A stretch of 64,000 nucleotides of DNA from Flavobacterium selenitireducens (lineage in GTDB: Bacteria; Bacteroidota; Bacteroidia; Flavobacteriales; Flavobacteriaceae), in NCBI RefSeq assembly GCF_014748335.1, contig NZ_JAAVIY010000001.1:1-64000 (forward strand). Direction: 5' to 3'. Of this stretch, positions 36,182 to 45,317 are shown piece by piece. The position numbers and the translations under genes were made by a program. The stretch's first letter is position 1. Every line of letters starts with the position of its first letter. The notes under the pieces are model-generated. The model was not told where the DNA came from. It worked only from the letters and a program-made list of their open reading frames with translations, and searched no databases.

Positions 36182-37202
36182 CGTCCACCACCGCTTCCGC
36201 CTGAACGGATTCCATCTCGATCGGGACGATCTGTGCCGCATCGCCTACAGTTTCATAAAGGAAGGAGACGATTACGAGAAACACTGCGGGCTCTTTCTTT
36301 TGGACTGGTTCGACGACAAACCGGACATCGAAATCAATACCTCCGGGACTACGGGCGTGCCAAAAACGATACGGGTGAGCAAGCAGGCAATGGTAAATTC
36401 GGCATTGGCTACTGGCTATTTTTTCGATTTGCAACCCGGCGACCGCGCGCTGCATTGTCTGCCGACGAAGTTCATAGCCGGCAAGATGATGTTCGTACGC
36501 GGCTTTATCCTTGGCCTGGACTTGGATTTTGAGGTCCCGAGCGCGAATCCGCTAAAATACAACGACAATCGCTATGATTTCGCGGCGTTGGTTCCGCTTC
36601 AGGCCGAAAATTCGCTAGAAGGCTTGGAGCGTCTGAAAAAAATCATCATCGGAGGTGCGAAAATCAATCCGATACTCGAAAAAAAACTCGAAAAGATTCC
36701 GTCGAAAATTTACGAAACTTACGGTATGACCGAGACCATTACCCATATCGCGGCCAAACGGGTAGGGGAAAGCGCATTCACGGTTTTGCCCAACGTCACG
36801 ATTTCGTACGACGACCACAATTGCCTGGTCATCCACGCTCCGAGAATTTCCCGGGACGTCATCGTCACCAACGACCTTGTGGAACTCGTCAACGAAAACC
36901 AGTTCGTTTTCCTTGGAAGGCGTGACAACATCGTCAACAGTGGCGGGATAAAACTTATTCCGGAGCAAATTGAAGCCAAACTGGCCGACCGCATCGACAG
37001 CCGCTTTTTCGTTGCGGGAATCCCCGATGAGACATTGGGAGAAAAACTCGTGCTTTTCGTCGAAGGAGACCAAAGACAGTTCCCTGAAGATATGTTCTCG
37101 TCTCTCGGGAAATACGAACGTCCGAAAGAGACTCGCTTTGTCCCTGAATTTCCCGAGACGGGCAGCGGAAAGATCATGCGCCGGGAATTGCTCGTCCGAT
37201 AA
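36156..37202 (+). CDS. menE: o-Succinylbenzoate-CoA ligase (AMP-binding)
   Basis: A 348-residue short acyl-CoA synthetase of the adenylating family. Seen: P-loop-like SGTTGVPKTIRVSK at about 63-76, YETYGMTET near 187, the Asp/Arg hinge LGRRDNIVNSGGIKL near 247, and the catalytic Lys in GSGKIMRREL at the end. The short N-terminus is typical of Bacteroidetes MenE, which activates o-succinylbenzoate in menaquinone synthesis. Other men genes are not in the window, so assignment to MenE rests on length and start-region resemblance. Confidence 0.85.
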   Translation: MKTIPTYNSVHHRFRLNGFHLDRDDLCRIAYSFIKEGDDYEKHCGLFLLDWFDDKPDIEINTSGTTGVPKTIRVSKQAMVNSALATGYFFDLQPGDRALHCLPTKFIAGKMMFVRGFILGLDLDFEVPSANPLKYNDNRYDFAALVPLQAENSLEGLERLKKIIIGGAKINPILEKKLEKIPSKIYETYGMTETITHIAAKRVGESAFTVLPNVTISYDDHNCLVIHAPRISRDVIVTNDLVELVNENQFVFLGRRDNIVNSGGIKLIPEQIEAKLADRIDSRFFVAGIPDETLGEKLVLFVEGDQRQFPEDMFSSLGKYERPKETRFVPEFPETGSGKIMRRELLVR

Positions 37203-37204
37203 AA

Positions 37205-37236
37205 AAAGCCCCGATTAAGGAGCTTCTTTAATTTTT
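37205..37236 (+). terminator. Weak terminator after menE
   Basis: AAGCCCC and GGAGCTT form a 7-bp stem with one mismatch, followed by a T-rich but interrupted run. Confidence 0.35.
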
Positions 37237-37291
37237 ACGGATTTACCGGTTCAATGTTTATCGAATTTTAATCATTCGGGTATCTTTATTG

Positions 37292-38917
37292 TCAGATTCC
37301 CTTAACGTCGATAAGGAAGTGTTCCGGAATGGCTTTCACATCCGAAAGTTTTGTCGCTGCTTCCAGTTCCAGGCTTTTCGCTGATGGCGTAATACGCTTC
37401 TTTTTGCCGTTTACCAGGATATCGACCGGCATGTCGAATCCCGGCTCAATGTTGTCATATCGGTAGGATACTTTTCCATCTTTCTCTTCAAATGATAGCA
37501 CCGGAATTTTGACCGATCTTAAGTATTGATCGAAAACCGGCGTGAGATCCATTCCCATTTCCTTGCTGAAGTAATCGTCGACGTCTTGAGTGGTAATGAT
37601 CTTGTGTTTGAAGTGTTCGGAATATTTCAGCAGCATTTTCCACCATTTCGCGTCGTTGTCGACCACATGTCGCAGCGTATGCAGCACCCAGGCGCCCTTC
37701 GGATACATATCGCCCGAACCCTCGTTGTTCACGCCCAACTTTCCGATCACCGGATCGTAATTGTGGATGTTTTTGCGGATGCCGTTCATGTATTGCACCG
37801 CTTTTTCGTATCCGAGCGTGCATTCCACGTACACGGCTTCGGAATACATCGTGAAACCTTCGTGTATCCACATATCGGCAATGTCCTGGGACGTAATGCT
37901 GTTGCCGAACCATTCGTGACCGGTTTCGTGGATGATGATGTAATCGAAGCTCATCCCGATTCCCGTTCCGGACAAATCGTTCCCGCGATATCCTTTGAGG
38001 TACCAGTTCCCGTAAGCTACGGCACTTTGGTGCTCCATCCCGAGATAAGGCGTTTCGACGAGTTTGTAACCGTCTTCGGAAAAAGGGTATTTCCCGAACT
38101 TCGATTGGAAGCAGTCCATCATCGGCTTGACTTCCTGGAAATGCTCCCTGGCCTTTTGCTCGTTGTATTTCAACACATAATAGTCCAGATCCAAGCCTTT
38201 GTAAGTATCGTGGATATGGGCGTAATCGGCTATGTTGACCGTGATGTCGTAAGTGTTGATAGGACTTTTTACTTCCCAATCCCAGCGCGTATAACCGTTT
38301 CCAAGGTCTTCGGAGCCTTTGAAGCGACCGTTGGACACGTTCATCAATCCATTCGGGACGGCTACTTTTATAGATGCGCCTTTGTCCGGCTCATCCGTCT
38401 GCGAGTCCTTTACCGGATACCAAAGGCTGGCGCCCGTTCCCTGCACGGCAACTCCTACGAAATGCTTGCCGTTCCTGTCCTTTTTCCAGTCGAAGCCGCC
38501 TTGCCATGGCGCGCGTGGTGCCGCGATTGGCGTCCCGGAGTAGTAAAATCGGATCGATTGGCTTGAGCCCTTTTTGAGCGTCGAAGGAAAATCGAGGAAC
38601 ACAGCGTTGAACTCTCGTTTGTACTGGAGTTTTTTGCTGTCAAAGACGATGCTGTCGATTTTCATGTTGTCGAACAGGTCGACCTGGATTCTCGACGTTG
38701 GCGCCACGACTTTGAATCCGATATCATTAAAGCCGACGATGGTCTTCGCTTCGGGATCGATCTTGATATTGAGGTCGTAACGTTGGACGTCGTAACTGGT
38801 GCGCTCCGGACGCAATCCGCCGTGGAGCGAATCCTTGCGGGTGAAGCTGTGTTCCGAGAAGATCTGGGCCGATGCCGCCGATGTCACCACCAACAACAGG
38901 AGAGTTGCCTTTTTCAT
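37292..38917 (-). CDS. M1 family zinc aminopeptidase, secreted
   Basis: A 541-residue M1 peptidase: signal peptide (MKKATLLLLVVTSAASAQ), N-terminal beta domain, then the zinc motif HETGH at 330-334 with the downstream WIHEGFTMYSE carrying the third ligand. The exopeptidase GAMEN motif appears as a degenerate LGMEHQ. The C-terminal helical domain is short. It probably trims peptides in the periplasm. The start at 38917 is chosen because the signal peptide begins there; 16 further codons upstream are unlikely. Confidence 0.9.
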   Translation of the reverse strand: MKKATLLLLVVTSAASAQIFSEHSFTRKDSLHGGLRPERTSYDVQRYDLNIKIDPEAKTIVGFNDIGFKVVAPTSRIQVDLFDNMKIDSIVFDSKKLQYKREFNAVFLDFPSTLKKGSSQSIRFYYSGTPIAAPRAPWQGGFDWKKDRNGKHFVGVAVQGTGASLWYPVKDSQTDEPDKGASIKVAVPNGLMNVSNGRFKGSEDLGNGYTRWDWEVKSPINTYDITVNIADYAHIHDTYKGLDLDYYVLKYNEQKAREHFQEVKPMMDCFQSKFGKYPFSEDGYKLVETPYLGMEHQSAVAYGNWYLKGYRGNDLSGTGIGMSFDYIIIHETGHEWFGNSITSQDIADMWIHEGFTMYSEAVYVECTLGYEKAVQYMNGIRKNIHNYDPVIGKLGVNNEGSGDMYPKGAWVLHTLRHVVDNDAKWWKMLLKYSEHFKHKIITTQDVDDYFSKEMGMDLTPVFDQYLRSVKIPVLSFEEKDGKVSYRYDNIEPGFDMPVDILVNGKKKRITPSAKSLELEAATKLSDVKAIPEHFLIDVKGI

Positions 38918-38987
38918 TTTAGAGGGTTTTCGTGATTGGTCTACCGATATTGGAAAACGTATCACAAAGTAGCAACTTTTTTGGTGC

Positions 38988-40616
38988 TCAAACCTGGATC
39001 ACGCCCAAATTGAACTTTTTTTCGATAGGGGCGTGGTTGGCCGCCTCGATTCCCATCGAAATCCACGTCCTTGTTTCCAGCGGATCGATGATCGCATCGG
39101 TCCACAGACGTGATGCGGCGTAATACGGCGACACCTGGGCGTCGTATTTCGCCTTGATCTTGTCGAAAAGCTCGGTTTCTTTGGCTTCATCGACGGTTTC
39201 TCCTTTGGCTTTGAGCGATGACGCCTCGATCTGCACGAGGACTTTTGCGGCTTGGGTTCCGCCCATAACGGCGAGTTCGGCGCTTGGCCAGGCGAATATC
39301 AACCTTGGGTCGTAAGCCTTTCCGCACATGGCGTAATTTCCGGCTCCGTAGGAATTTCCGACGACGACCGTAAATTTCGGCACGACCGAATTCGAAACCG
39401 CATTGACCATTTTGGCCCCGTCCTTAATGATGCCGCCGTGTTCGGACTTTGATCCGACCATGAATCCGGTAACGTCCTGGAGGAAGACCAATGGGATTTT
39501 CTTTTGGTTGCAGTTGGCGATGAACCGCGTGGCTTTGTCGGCGGAATCGGAGTAAATCACGCCTCCAAACTGCATTTCTCCTTTTTTAGACTTGACCACT
39601 TTGCGCTGGTTTGCGACGATTCCTACCGCCCACCCGTCAATCCTTGCATAACCGGTAATTAGCGTTTGACCGTAACCGGCTTTGTATTCGTCGAATTCGG
39701 AATTGTCCACAAGGCGCTTGACGATTTCCATCATATCGTATTGCTCGTTTCGCGCTTTTGGCAGAATCCCGTAAATCTCTTTTTCGTCCAATGCCGGTTT
39801 GGCGGGTTTTTCGCGATTAAAGCCCGCTTTTTCGTAATCGCCTATTTTCGAGATGATATTTTTGATCGTGTCGAGCGCGTCTTTATCGTCTTTGGCTTTG
39901 TAATCGGTCACGCCCGAAATTTCGCAATGCGTCGTAGCGCCACCAAGGGTTTCGTTGTCTATGGTTTCCCCGATTGCCGCTTTGACGAGATAACTTCCGG
40001 CAAGAAAAATACTTCCCGTTTTATCGACGATGAGCGCTTCATCCGACATGATCGGAAGGTATGCGCCGCCCGCCACACAACTTCCCATTACGGCCGCGAT
40101 CTGGGTGATGCCCATGCTGCTCATGATGGCGTTGTTGCGAAAAATGCGCCCGAAGTGTTCCTTATCTGGAAAAATTTCGTCCTGCATCGGGAGATAGACG
40201 CCCGCGCTGTCGACGAGATAGATGATAGGCAAGCGGTTTTCCATCGCGATTTCCTGGGCGCGCAGGTTTTTCTTGCCCGTTATCGGGAACCACGCACCTG
40301 CTTTTACCGTCGCATCGTTTGCCACGACCATGCATTGCTTGCCTTTTACATATCCGATCTTGATCACGACACCGCCCGACGGACAGCCGCCGTGTTCCGC
40401 ATACATCCCGTCACCCGCAAAAGCCGCGATTTCGATGCTCGGCGCTTTTTCGTCGAGAAGATAATCGATGCGTTCGCGCGCGGTCATTTTGCCTTCGGAA
40501 TGCAGTTTGGCGATGCGTTTTTCGCCTCCGCCGAGTTTGACCTTGGCGAATTTCTGTTTGAGTTCCGAAAGTAAAAGCTTGTTGTGGTCTTCGTTCTTGT
40601 TGAAGTTCAAATCCAT
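38988..40616 (-). CDS. Acyl-CoA carboxylase, beta (carboxyltransferase) subunit
   Basis: A 542-residue biotin-dependent carboxyltransferase subunit of the methylcrotonoyl/propionyl-CoA carboxylase type. Seen: KMTARERIDYLLDE near 45, the acyl-CoA oxyanion region DSAGVYLPMQDEIFPD near 133, and a second oxyanion region with SYGAGNYAMCGKAYDPRL near 427. The MQDEIF motif favours methylcrotonoyl-CoA carboxylase (leucine degradation), but this is not certain. No alpha (biotin) subunit is adjacent. The start at 40616 is preferred over 40682 because the promoter lies between. Confidence 0.9.
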   Translation of the reverse strand: MDLNFNKNEDHNKLLLSELKQKFAKVKLGGGEKRIAKLHSEGKMTARERIDYLLDEKAPSIEIAAFAGDGMYAEHGGCPSGGVVIKIGYVKGKQCMVVANDATVKAGAWFPITGKKNLRAQEIAMENRLPIIYLVDSAGVYLPMQDEIFPDKEHFGRIFRNNAIMSSMGITQIAAVMGSCVAGGAYLPIMSDEALIVDKTGSIFLAGSYLVKAAIGETIDNETLGGATTHCEISGVTDYKAKDDKDALDTIKNIISKIGDYEKAGFNREKPAKPALDEKEIYGILPKARNEQYDMMEIVKRLVDNSEFDEYKAGYGQTLITGYARIDGWAVGIVANQRKVVKSKKGEMQFGGVIYSDSADKATRFIANCNQKKIPLVFLQDVTGFMVGSKSEHGGIIKDGAKMVNAVSNSVVPKFTVVVGNSYGAGNYAMCGKAYDPRLIFAWPSAELAVMGGTQAAKVLVQIEASSLKAKGETVDEAKETELFDKIKAKYDAQVSPYYAASRLWTDAIIDPLETRTWISMGIEAANHAPIEKKFNLGVIQV

Positions 40617-40679
40617 AGGTGAGATGCGGTTCTTGTTGTGAAATAATGTCGGATGCGGCCGTAATCGGGACATCGCACG

Positions 40680-40708
40680 CAAAAGTACGAAAACGTTTGA
40701 AATGGCAA
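40680..40708 (-). promoter_or_regulatory. Promoter of the acyl-CoA carboxylase gene
   Basis: On the minus strand TTG (40708-40706), 18 bases, TACTTTTG (40687-40680), an exact consensus. It gives a leader of about 57 bases. Confidence 0.72.
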
Positions 40709-40773
40709 TATTTACGGGAAAATGTAGTAAATTGGATCGGGTTAAACTTAATATTAGCTTAACATTGGATGTC

Positions 40774-40781
40774 TACCTTTG
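40774..40781 (+). promoter_or_regulatory. -7 element of the phosphate-uptake operon
   Basis: TACCTTTG, an exact TAnnTTTG, 19 bases before the ATG at 40801. No TTG lies at normal spacing, so the -33 element is weak. Confidence 0.5.
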
Positions 40782-40800
40782 CACCATCAAAATCAGCTAG

Positions 40801-41445
40801 ATGAATCTGAACAGCATTTTCCAGTTTTTAGTTCCGAAGGACAAAAAATTCTTCCCACTTTTCGAACAGGCGTCTTTCAGCCTGATCCTTTTGGCGGAAG
40901 CGTTGCACGAGGCCATCAACGTTCCTAAGGAGCAGCGCGAAGAGTACTTCCGCAAGATTGAAGAGCTGGAAGCCCGCATCGAAGACATCACTCACAGGAC
41001 GCACCTCGAACTGAGCAAGAATTTCATCACGCCTTTCGACCGCGAAGATATACACTCTTTGATCAAATCCATAGACAACGTAGCCGATTATATGCACGGA
41101 GCCGCGAGCCGCATGCGTCTGTACCAAGTGGAGAAAATTACCAAATCGATCCGAAAACTGACCGAGATCAATCTCGAGGCCTGCCAGCTTATCGGAGTCG
41201 GGATCAAGGAATTGAAAGACTTGAACAACCACAAAGCCATTACCGACGCCTGCAAGAAAATCAACAAACTCGAAAGCAAGGCCGATACGGTTTTCGACAA
41301 GGCGGTCGCCGATATTTTCGAAAACGAGACGGACGCCAAAAACATCATCAAGTACAAAGAAGTGCTTTCTGCGCTTGAGTCTGCTTCGGACAAGTGCAAA
41401 AGCGTCGCCAACGTGATGGAACAGATCGCGGTAAAACACTCATAA
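40801..41445 (+). CDS. DUF47 (PhoU-like) Pit accessory protein
   Basis: A 214-residue, fully helical protein of the DUF47 family, related to PhoU. Seen: FPLFEQASFSLILLAEALHE near 19, the metal-site-like HRTHLELSKNFITPFDREDI near 66, and DNVADYMHGAA near 92. Such proteins regulate the low-affinity phosphate transporter encoded next to them. The pit gene follows after 20 bases, confirming the pairing. Confidence 0.92.
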   Translation: MNLNSIFQFLVPKDKKFFPLFEQASFSLILLAEALHEAINVPKEQREEYFRKIEELEARIEDITHRTHLELSKNFITPFDREDIHSLIKSIDNVADYMHGAASRMRLYQVEKITKSIRKLTEINLEACQLIGVGIKELKDLNNHKAITDACKKINKLESKADTVFDKAVADIFENETDAKNIIKYKEVLSALESASDKCKSVANVMEQIAVKHS

Positions 41446-41465
41446 GTAATCGGTAACACTATTTT

Positions 41466-42551
41466 ATGGATCTTACCTTACTGATCGTCATCATCGTCCT
41501 GGCGCTGATTTTTGACTACATCAACGGATTTCACGACGCGGCGAATTCAATTGCGACGATCGTGGCCACAAAAGTACTCACGCCGTTCCAGGCCGTACTT
41601 TGGGCGGCGATGTTCAACTTCGCGGCTTATTTCATTTCCAAGTTCTGGATTGGGGAATTCAAGATCGGAAACACGATTGCCAAATCGGTGGACGAGAATT
41701 TCATCACGCTCGAAGTCATCCTGGCCGGATTGGTCGCGGCCATTATCTGGAACCTTGCAACCTGGAAACTAGGCATTCCATCGTCTTCGTCCCACACGCT
41801 TCTCGGCGGATTCATGGGCGCGGCCCTGGCACACGCAGGAGCGTTTTCTGACGTAGTCAACGGAAGGGAAGTGGACGTTATCAATTATGCCAAAGTACTC
41901 CCGACGTTCGCTTTCATTTTCTTTGCGCCGTTGATCGGTTTGCTCATGGCGTATTTCATTACGATTATCATTCTCAACGTCTGCCGCAAGGTCAATCCGC
42001 ACAAAGCAGACAAATGGTTTAAGAAATTGCAGCTCGTTTCTTCCGCCTTGTTCAGTTTGGGACATGGAGGAAACGACGCCCAAAAGGTTATGGGTATCAT
42101 CGGTGCGGCCGTTATCTGCTACAAGCTCGATATGGGAGACGCGGCTTTTGTCGCTGCCGATTCATCCCAGCGGTTCAAGCTCTTCGTAAACGATGATTTT
42201 TGGTGGTGGGTGCCGCTTGCGAGTTTCGTGGTGATCGCGCTCGGAACGTTATCCGGAGGTTGGAAGATCGTAAAGACAATGGGATCGAAAATTACCAAAG
42301 TGACGCCACTCGAAGGTGTGGCTGCCGAAACTGCGGGAGCCGCAACGCTCTATCTTACCGAACATATGGGGATTCCGGTTTCGACGACACATACGATTAC
42401 GGGAAGTATCATCGGTGTCGGAATCACAAAGCGTATCTCCGCCGTGCGGTGGGGCGTTACGATCAACCTGTTGTGGGCCTGGATCTTGACGATACCGGTT
42501 TCTGCCGTTATCGCAGGAATCTTTTATTATATCCTGAAAATCTTCATTTAA
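41466..42551 (+). CDS. pit: Low-affinity inorganic phosphate transporter (Pit)
   Basis: A 361-residue PiT-family permease with the duplicated family signature: FDYINGFHDAANSIAT at about 15-30 and SLGHGGNDAQKVMG near 195, plus PSSSSHTLLGG near 102 and PVSTTHTITGS near 308. It imports phosphate with cations across the inner membrane. It forms an operon with the DUF47 regulator and ends in a strong terminator. Confidence 0.95.
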   Translation: MDLTLLIVIIVLALIFDYINGFHDAANSIATIVATKVLTPFQAVLWAAMFNFAAYFISKFWIGEFKIGNTIAKSVDENFITLEVILAGLVAAIIWNLATWKLGIPSSSSHTLLGGFMGAALAHAGAFSDVVNGREVDVINYAKVLPTFAFIFFAPLIGLLMAYFITIIILNVCRKVNPHKADKWFKKLQLVSSALFSLGHGGNDAQKVMGIIGAAVICYKLDMGDAAFVAADSSQRFKLFVNDDFWWWVPLASFVVIALGTLSGGWKIVKTMGSKITKVTPLEGVAAETAGAATLYLTEHMGIPVSTTHTITGSIIGVGITKRISAVRWGVTINLLWAWILTIPVSAVIAGIFYYILKIFI

Positions 42552-42570
42552 ATTAAATGGGAATCATATA

Positions 42571-42594
42571 AGCCGCTTCGAGCGGCTTTTTTTA
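42571..42594 (+). terminator. Terminator after pit
   Basis: AGCCGCT and AGCGGCT form a 7-bp stem with a TCG loop, followed by seven T. Confidence 0.88.
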
Positions 42595-42616
42595 TGCCGT
42601 TTCGTAACTTCCGGCC

Positions 42617-43513
42617 ATGAAAAATGTATTCTGCATCCTTTTGTTTCTCGGATGTTCCGCCTATTCGCAAATCGATGCCTTAATTAGAAGCTCAGATCGC
42701 CCGCGCACGCTGAGCCAGCGTTGGGAACTCGATTCTACCGCCACTCGGGGCACATTTCGGGTAACGCCTTACAAACCGATTTTCGTCTTGCCGTTCCGAT
42801 GGTCGAACAAGCCAAACGAAAGGCCGCGTTCCGGCAACGGTAGCGAAGAATACATCGTAGAGGAAGGCGACCGCTACAACCGCGTAGAGACGAAGTTCCA
42901 GATCAGTTTTAAAACCAAGGTAATGCAGGATGTTTTTTGGGGAAAGGGAGACCTATGGGTTGCCTACACCCAGGCTGCGCACTGGCAGGTTTACAACGGT
43001 TCGATCTCGCGGCCGTTCAGGGAAATAAACTATGAACCGGAACTGATCCTCAATTTCCCGGTTAAATTCAAACTTTTTGGATTCAACGGGCGCATGGTCG
43101 GGATGGCGTTCAACCACCAATCGAATGGGAAAAGCCTTCCGTTTTCGCGCAGTTGGAACCGCATCATCTTTCACGCCGGGCTTGAATATAAGAACTGGAC
43201 GGTTTACGCCCGTCCCTGGATCAGGATTCCGGACAAGGAAGACGACAACCCGGACATTGCCGACCAGCTTGGCCGTGCCGATCTCAACGTGATTTACACC
43301 AGCGACGGCCATATCTTCTCGCTCATCGGCAGCCATAATTTGAGCTTCGGGACGGCGGTAAAGGGCAACCTTACATTCTCGTATTCGTTTCCGATAAAGG
43401 GAAATTTGCGCGGGCATCTGCAAGCTTCCCATGGTTACGGGGAAACGCTCATCGATTACAACCACCGCCAGACGACCGTGGGAATCGGATGCTCGCTTGT
43501 GGAATGGTTATGA
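42617..43513 (+). CDS. pldA: Outer membrane phospholipase A
   Basis: A 298-residue OMPLA homologue with a signal peptide ending CSAYSQ and the active-site motif NHQSNGKSLPFSRSWNR near 168-184, carrying the His/Ser dyad and the conserved Asn. OMPLA hydrolyses phospholipids that reach the outer leaflet of the outer membrane and keeps the bilayer asymmetric. It follows pit after a terminator, so it has its own promoter, not identified. Its last six bases overlap the convergent DUF1697 gene: its final Leu codon is the complement of that gene's stop. Confidence 0.9.
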   Translation: MKNVFCILLFLGCSAYSQIDALIRSSDRPRTLSQRWELDSTATRGTFRVTPYKPIFVLPFRWSNKPNERPRSGNGSEEYIVEEGDRYNRVETKFQISFKTKVMQDVFWGKGDLWVAYTQAAHWQVYNGSISRPFREINYEPELILNFPVKFKLFGFNGRMVGMAFNHQSNGKSLPFSRSWNRIIFHAGLEYKNWTVYARPWIRIPDKEDDNPDIADQLGRADLNVIYTSDGHIFSLIGSHNLSFGTAVKGNLTFSYSFPIKGNLRGHLQASHGYGETLIDYNHRQTTVGIGCSLVEWL

Positions 43514-44047
43514 GGAAAGTTCGAGCAACTTGTGGACGGTTCTCCAGTTGCGCGCCGTCGAAACCACTTTGAGTTTGCGTTCGATGACGGTATTGCTGAG
43601 CTTGGTCTTTCCCGCCGAATCTCCATACCAGATGTAAATGCGCTTGCCGATGACGCGAAACTCGTCGTTTGCGAAATCGGATTCTTTGAGCGCGGCTACG
43701 GCTTCCGCCGACGGAATTTCTGATAAAAAACCCACATAAGGTTGCGGGGAATTTTCAGGCGTCCTTTCCGAAAACGGGTTTTCCGCAATCGCAGTTTCAA
43801 GTTCACCCGCCTCGATAGAGATAACCGAAACGTCAAACCCAAAATCCGATAGGATCGCTTTTGAAATCAGCCGGGAAAGGGTCGCGACGTCGGTTTCCGG
43901 ATAACGAAAAAGGATGTTTCCACTTTGTATGTAAGTGGAAACATCCTCAAAGCCTAATGTGGCGACTGACTCCCGCAAACGCTCCATCTTGATGAGCTTC
44001 TGTCCGCTGACGTTGATGCCTCTGAGCAAGGCGATGTATTTTTTCAT
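43508..44047 (-). CDS. DUF1697 family protein
   Basis: A 179-residue protein with the DUF1697 opening KKYIALLRGINVSGQKLIKM, then TYIQSGNILF near 38, PYVGFLSE near 103 and a C-terminal ARNWRTVHKL. The family is widespread and has no known function. Its start overlaps the stop of the upstream barrel-protein gene by one base (TGATG), so they are one operon. Confidence 0.88.
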   Translation of the reverse strand: MKKYIALLRGINVSGQKLIKMERLRESVATLGFEDVSTYIQSGNILFRYPETDVATLSRLISKAILSDFGFDVSVISIEAGELETAIAENPFSERTPENSPQPYVGFLSEIPSAEAVAALKESDFANDEFRVIGKRIYIWYGDSAGKTKLSNTVIERKLKVVSTARNWRTVHKLLELSS

Positions 44048-45243
44048 CAGAATATGGCGTAGCTGACCGTAAGTGATAGCTTATTGAATTTTCCGTCGGC
44101 TGTCTGAAAAAGGCGTTGGGGAGCGTAATATCTGATCTCAGCATTTAATTTTTTGTAACTCAAACCGGCTCCAATCCCGAAGTTATAGGAATTGCCTTCA
44201 AAATAAATATAGTCGAAACGGTCGGCACCGCCATTGTAGACCACTTGAGAATCTTTGTTCATGAAATTCAGGACGACCAATCCGGTGGCAAAAAATTTCA
44301 TGTTATCTGAAAGATGGGTATAGTATCTTGCGCCAACGGGAATCTGTATGGCCGAATATTCGATCTCGGCGCGTTTGTCGATGGTCGAAATCCCATCGGG
44401 CAAATCCAGTTTGTCTTTTAGCGTGTTGTACTCCAACGCAACCAAAACGGCCCATTTGTTCTTGTTCGTTGGCAAAATGTACTCGAACTCAAGACCGTAA
44501 GCCACTGATGATTTTTTCGATGAAACTTCGGCATTTCCCTGGCCTCCTGGATCGGCATTGAGTTTCATGTTTTTGATGCCGACGAAAGGGCGCAGGTTAA
44601 AATCGCCTTTCGCGCGCTTTTGCACGACCGCTTTTTCTCCCTTGCATTCCCCGGTTTTCCTGTAGTAATCAGTAAGGCTGGATATTTTATACTCCAGTTT
44701 TCCGAATGATGACAGCGTGGCGTCCGGGCAGGAAAACTCATTCAAGAGCTGGCTGTGAAAATGGTTGTATTTGCGCAACACCCTGTTTTGGTCGATATAC
44801 TCAATATAGATGAGTTGACTGAATTCGCCCGATGGCTTTCTGTCAAAAAACTTCAACAATCCGCTCTCTTCCAACACATAAAGAGAGTGCTGGCCGGTGT
44901 AGAGATTGCGTAGGAAATGCGTTTCGGACACCAACTTATACTTCGCATCGCGTTGCTGTTTCCCGACTTTTACAGACGAACGCTCCATGTCGACCGTCGC
45001 ACGGGTGTATTTTACATCGCCTTCGATCCCGAACTCAGCGATGTTCTGAAGGTCGCCATCGATTACCGAAGCTTCCGCAGACAATTTGTATTCAAACTTC
45101 GTAGGGTTGTTGTTCCATCCCCGGTTCCGGATGAGGCAATCGGTTCGTTTGCCGTCATTTGCTATGATGTAACCGTTCTCAAATTTGATTTGGGCAATAG
45201 CAGCCAATGGCAACAGCAGCGCCATTGCAAGTAATTTTTTCAT
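44047..45243 (-). CDS. Outer membrane beta-barrel protein
   Basis: A 398-residue protein with a signal peptide (MKKLLAMALLLPLAAIAQ), an N-terminal half of mixed structure that begins KFENGYIIANDGKRTDCLIRN-like (residues 20-38), and a C-terminal barrel of about 190 residues (from LRPFVGIKNM) ending in SLTVSYAIF, a proper outer membrane C-terminus. Such proteins are common and uncharacterised in Flavobacteria. A near-consensus promoter, TTG-N18-TATTATTG, lies at 45266-45294 and sets the start at 45243. Confidence 0.78.
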   Translation of the reverse strand: MKKLLAMALLLPLAAIAQIKFENGYIIANDGKRTDCLIRNRGWNNNPTKFEYKLSAEASVIDGDLQNIAEFGIEGDVKYTRATVDMERSSVKVGKQQRDAKYKLVSETHFLRNLYTGQHSLYVLEESGLLKFFDRKPSGEFSQLIYIEYIDQNRVLRKYNHFHSQLLNEFSCPDATLSSFGKLEYKISSLTDYYRKTGECKGEKAVVQKRAKGDFNLRPFVGIKNMKLNADPGGQGNAEVSSKKSSVAYGLEFEYILPTNKNKWAVLVALEYNTLKDKLDLPDGISTIDKRAEIEYSAIQIPVGARYYTHLSDNMKFFATGLVVLNFMNKDSQVVYNGGADRFDYIYFEGNSYNFGIGAGLSYKKLNAEIRYYAPQRLFQTADGKFNKLSLTVSYAIF

Positions 45244-45265
45244 AAAATATTGTCGTTTGGTGGTG

Positions 45266-45294
45266 CAATAATACGACAATCGTCCAAAATCCAA
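45266..45294 (-). promoter_or_regulatory. Promoter of the barrel protein-DUF1697 operon
   Basis: On the minus strand TTG (45294-45292), 18 bases, TATTATTG (45273-45266), one mismatch from consensus, 22 bases before the ATG. Confidence 0.5.
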
Positions 45295-45317
45295 GCGACG
45301 GAAACCAGTGGTTGGTA

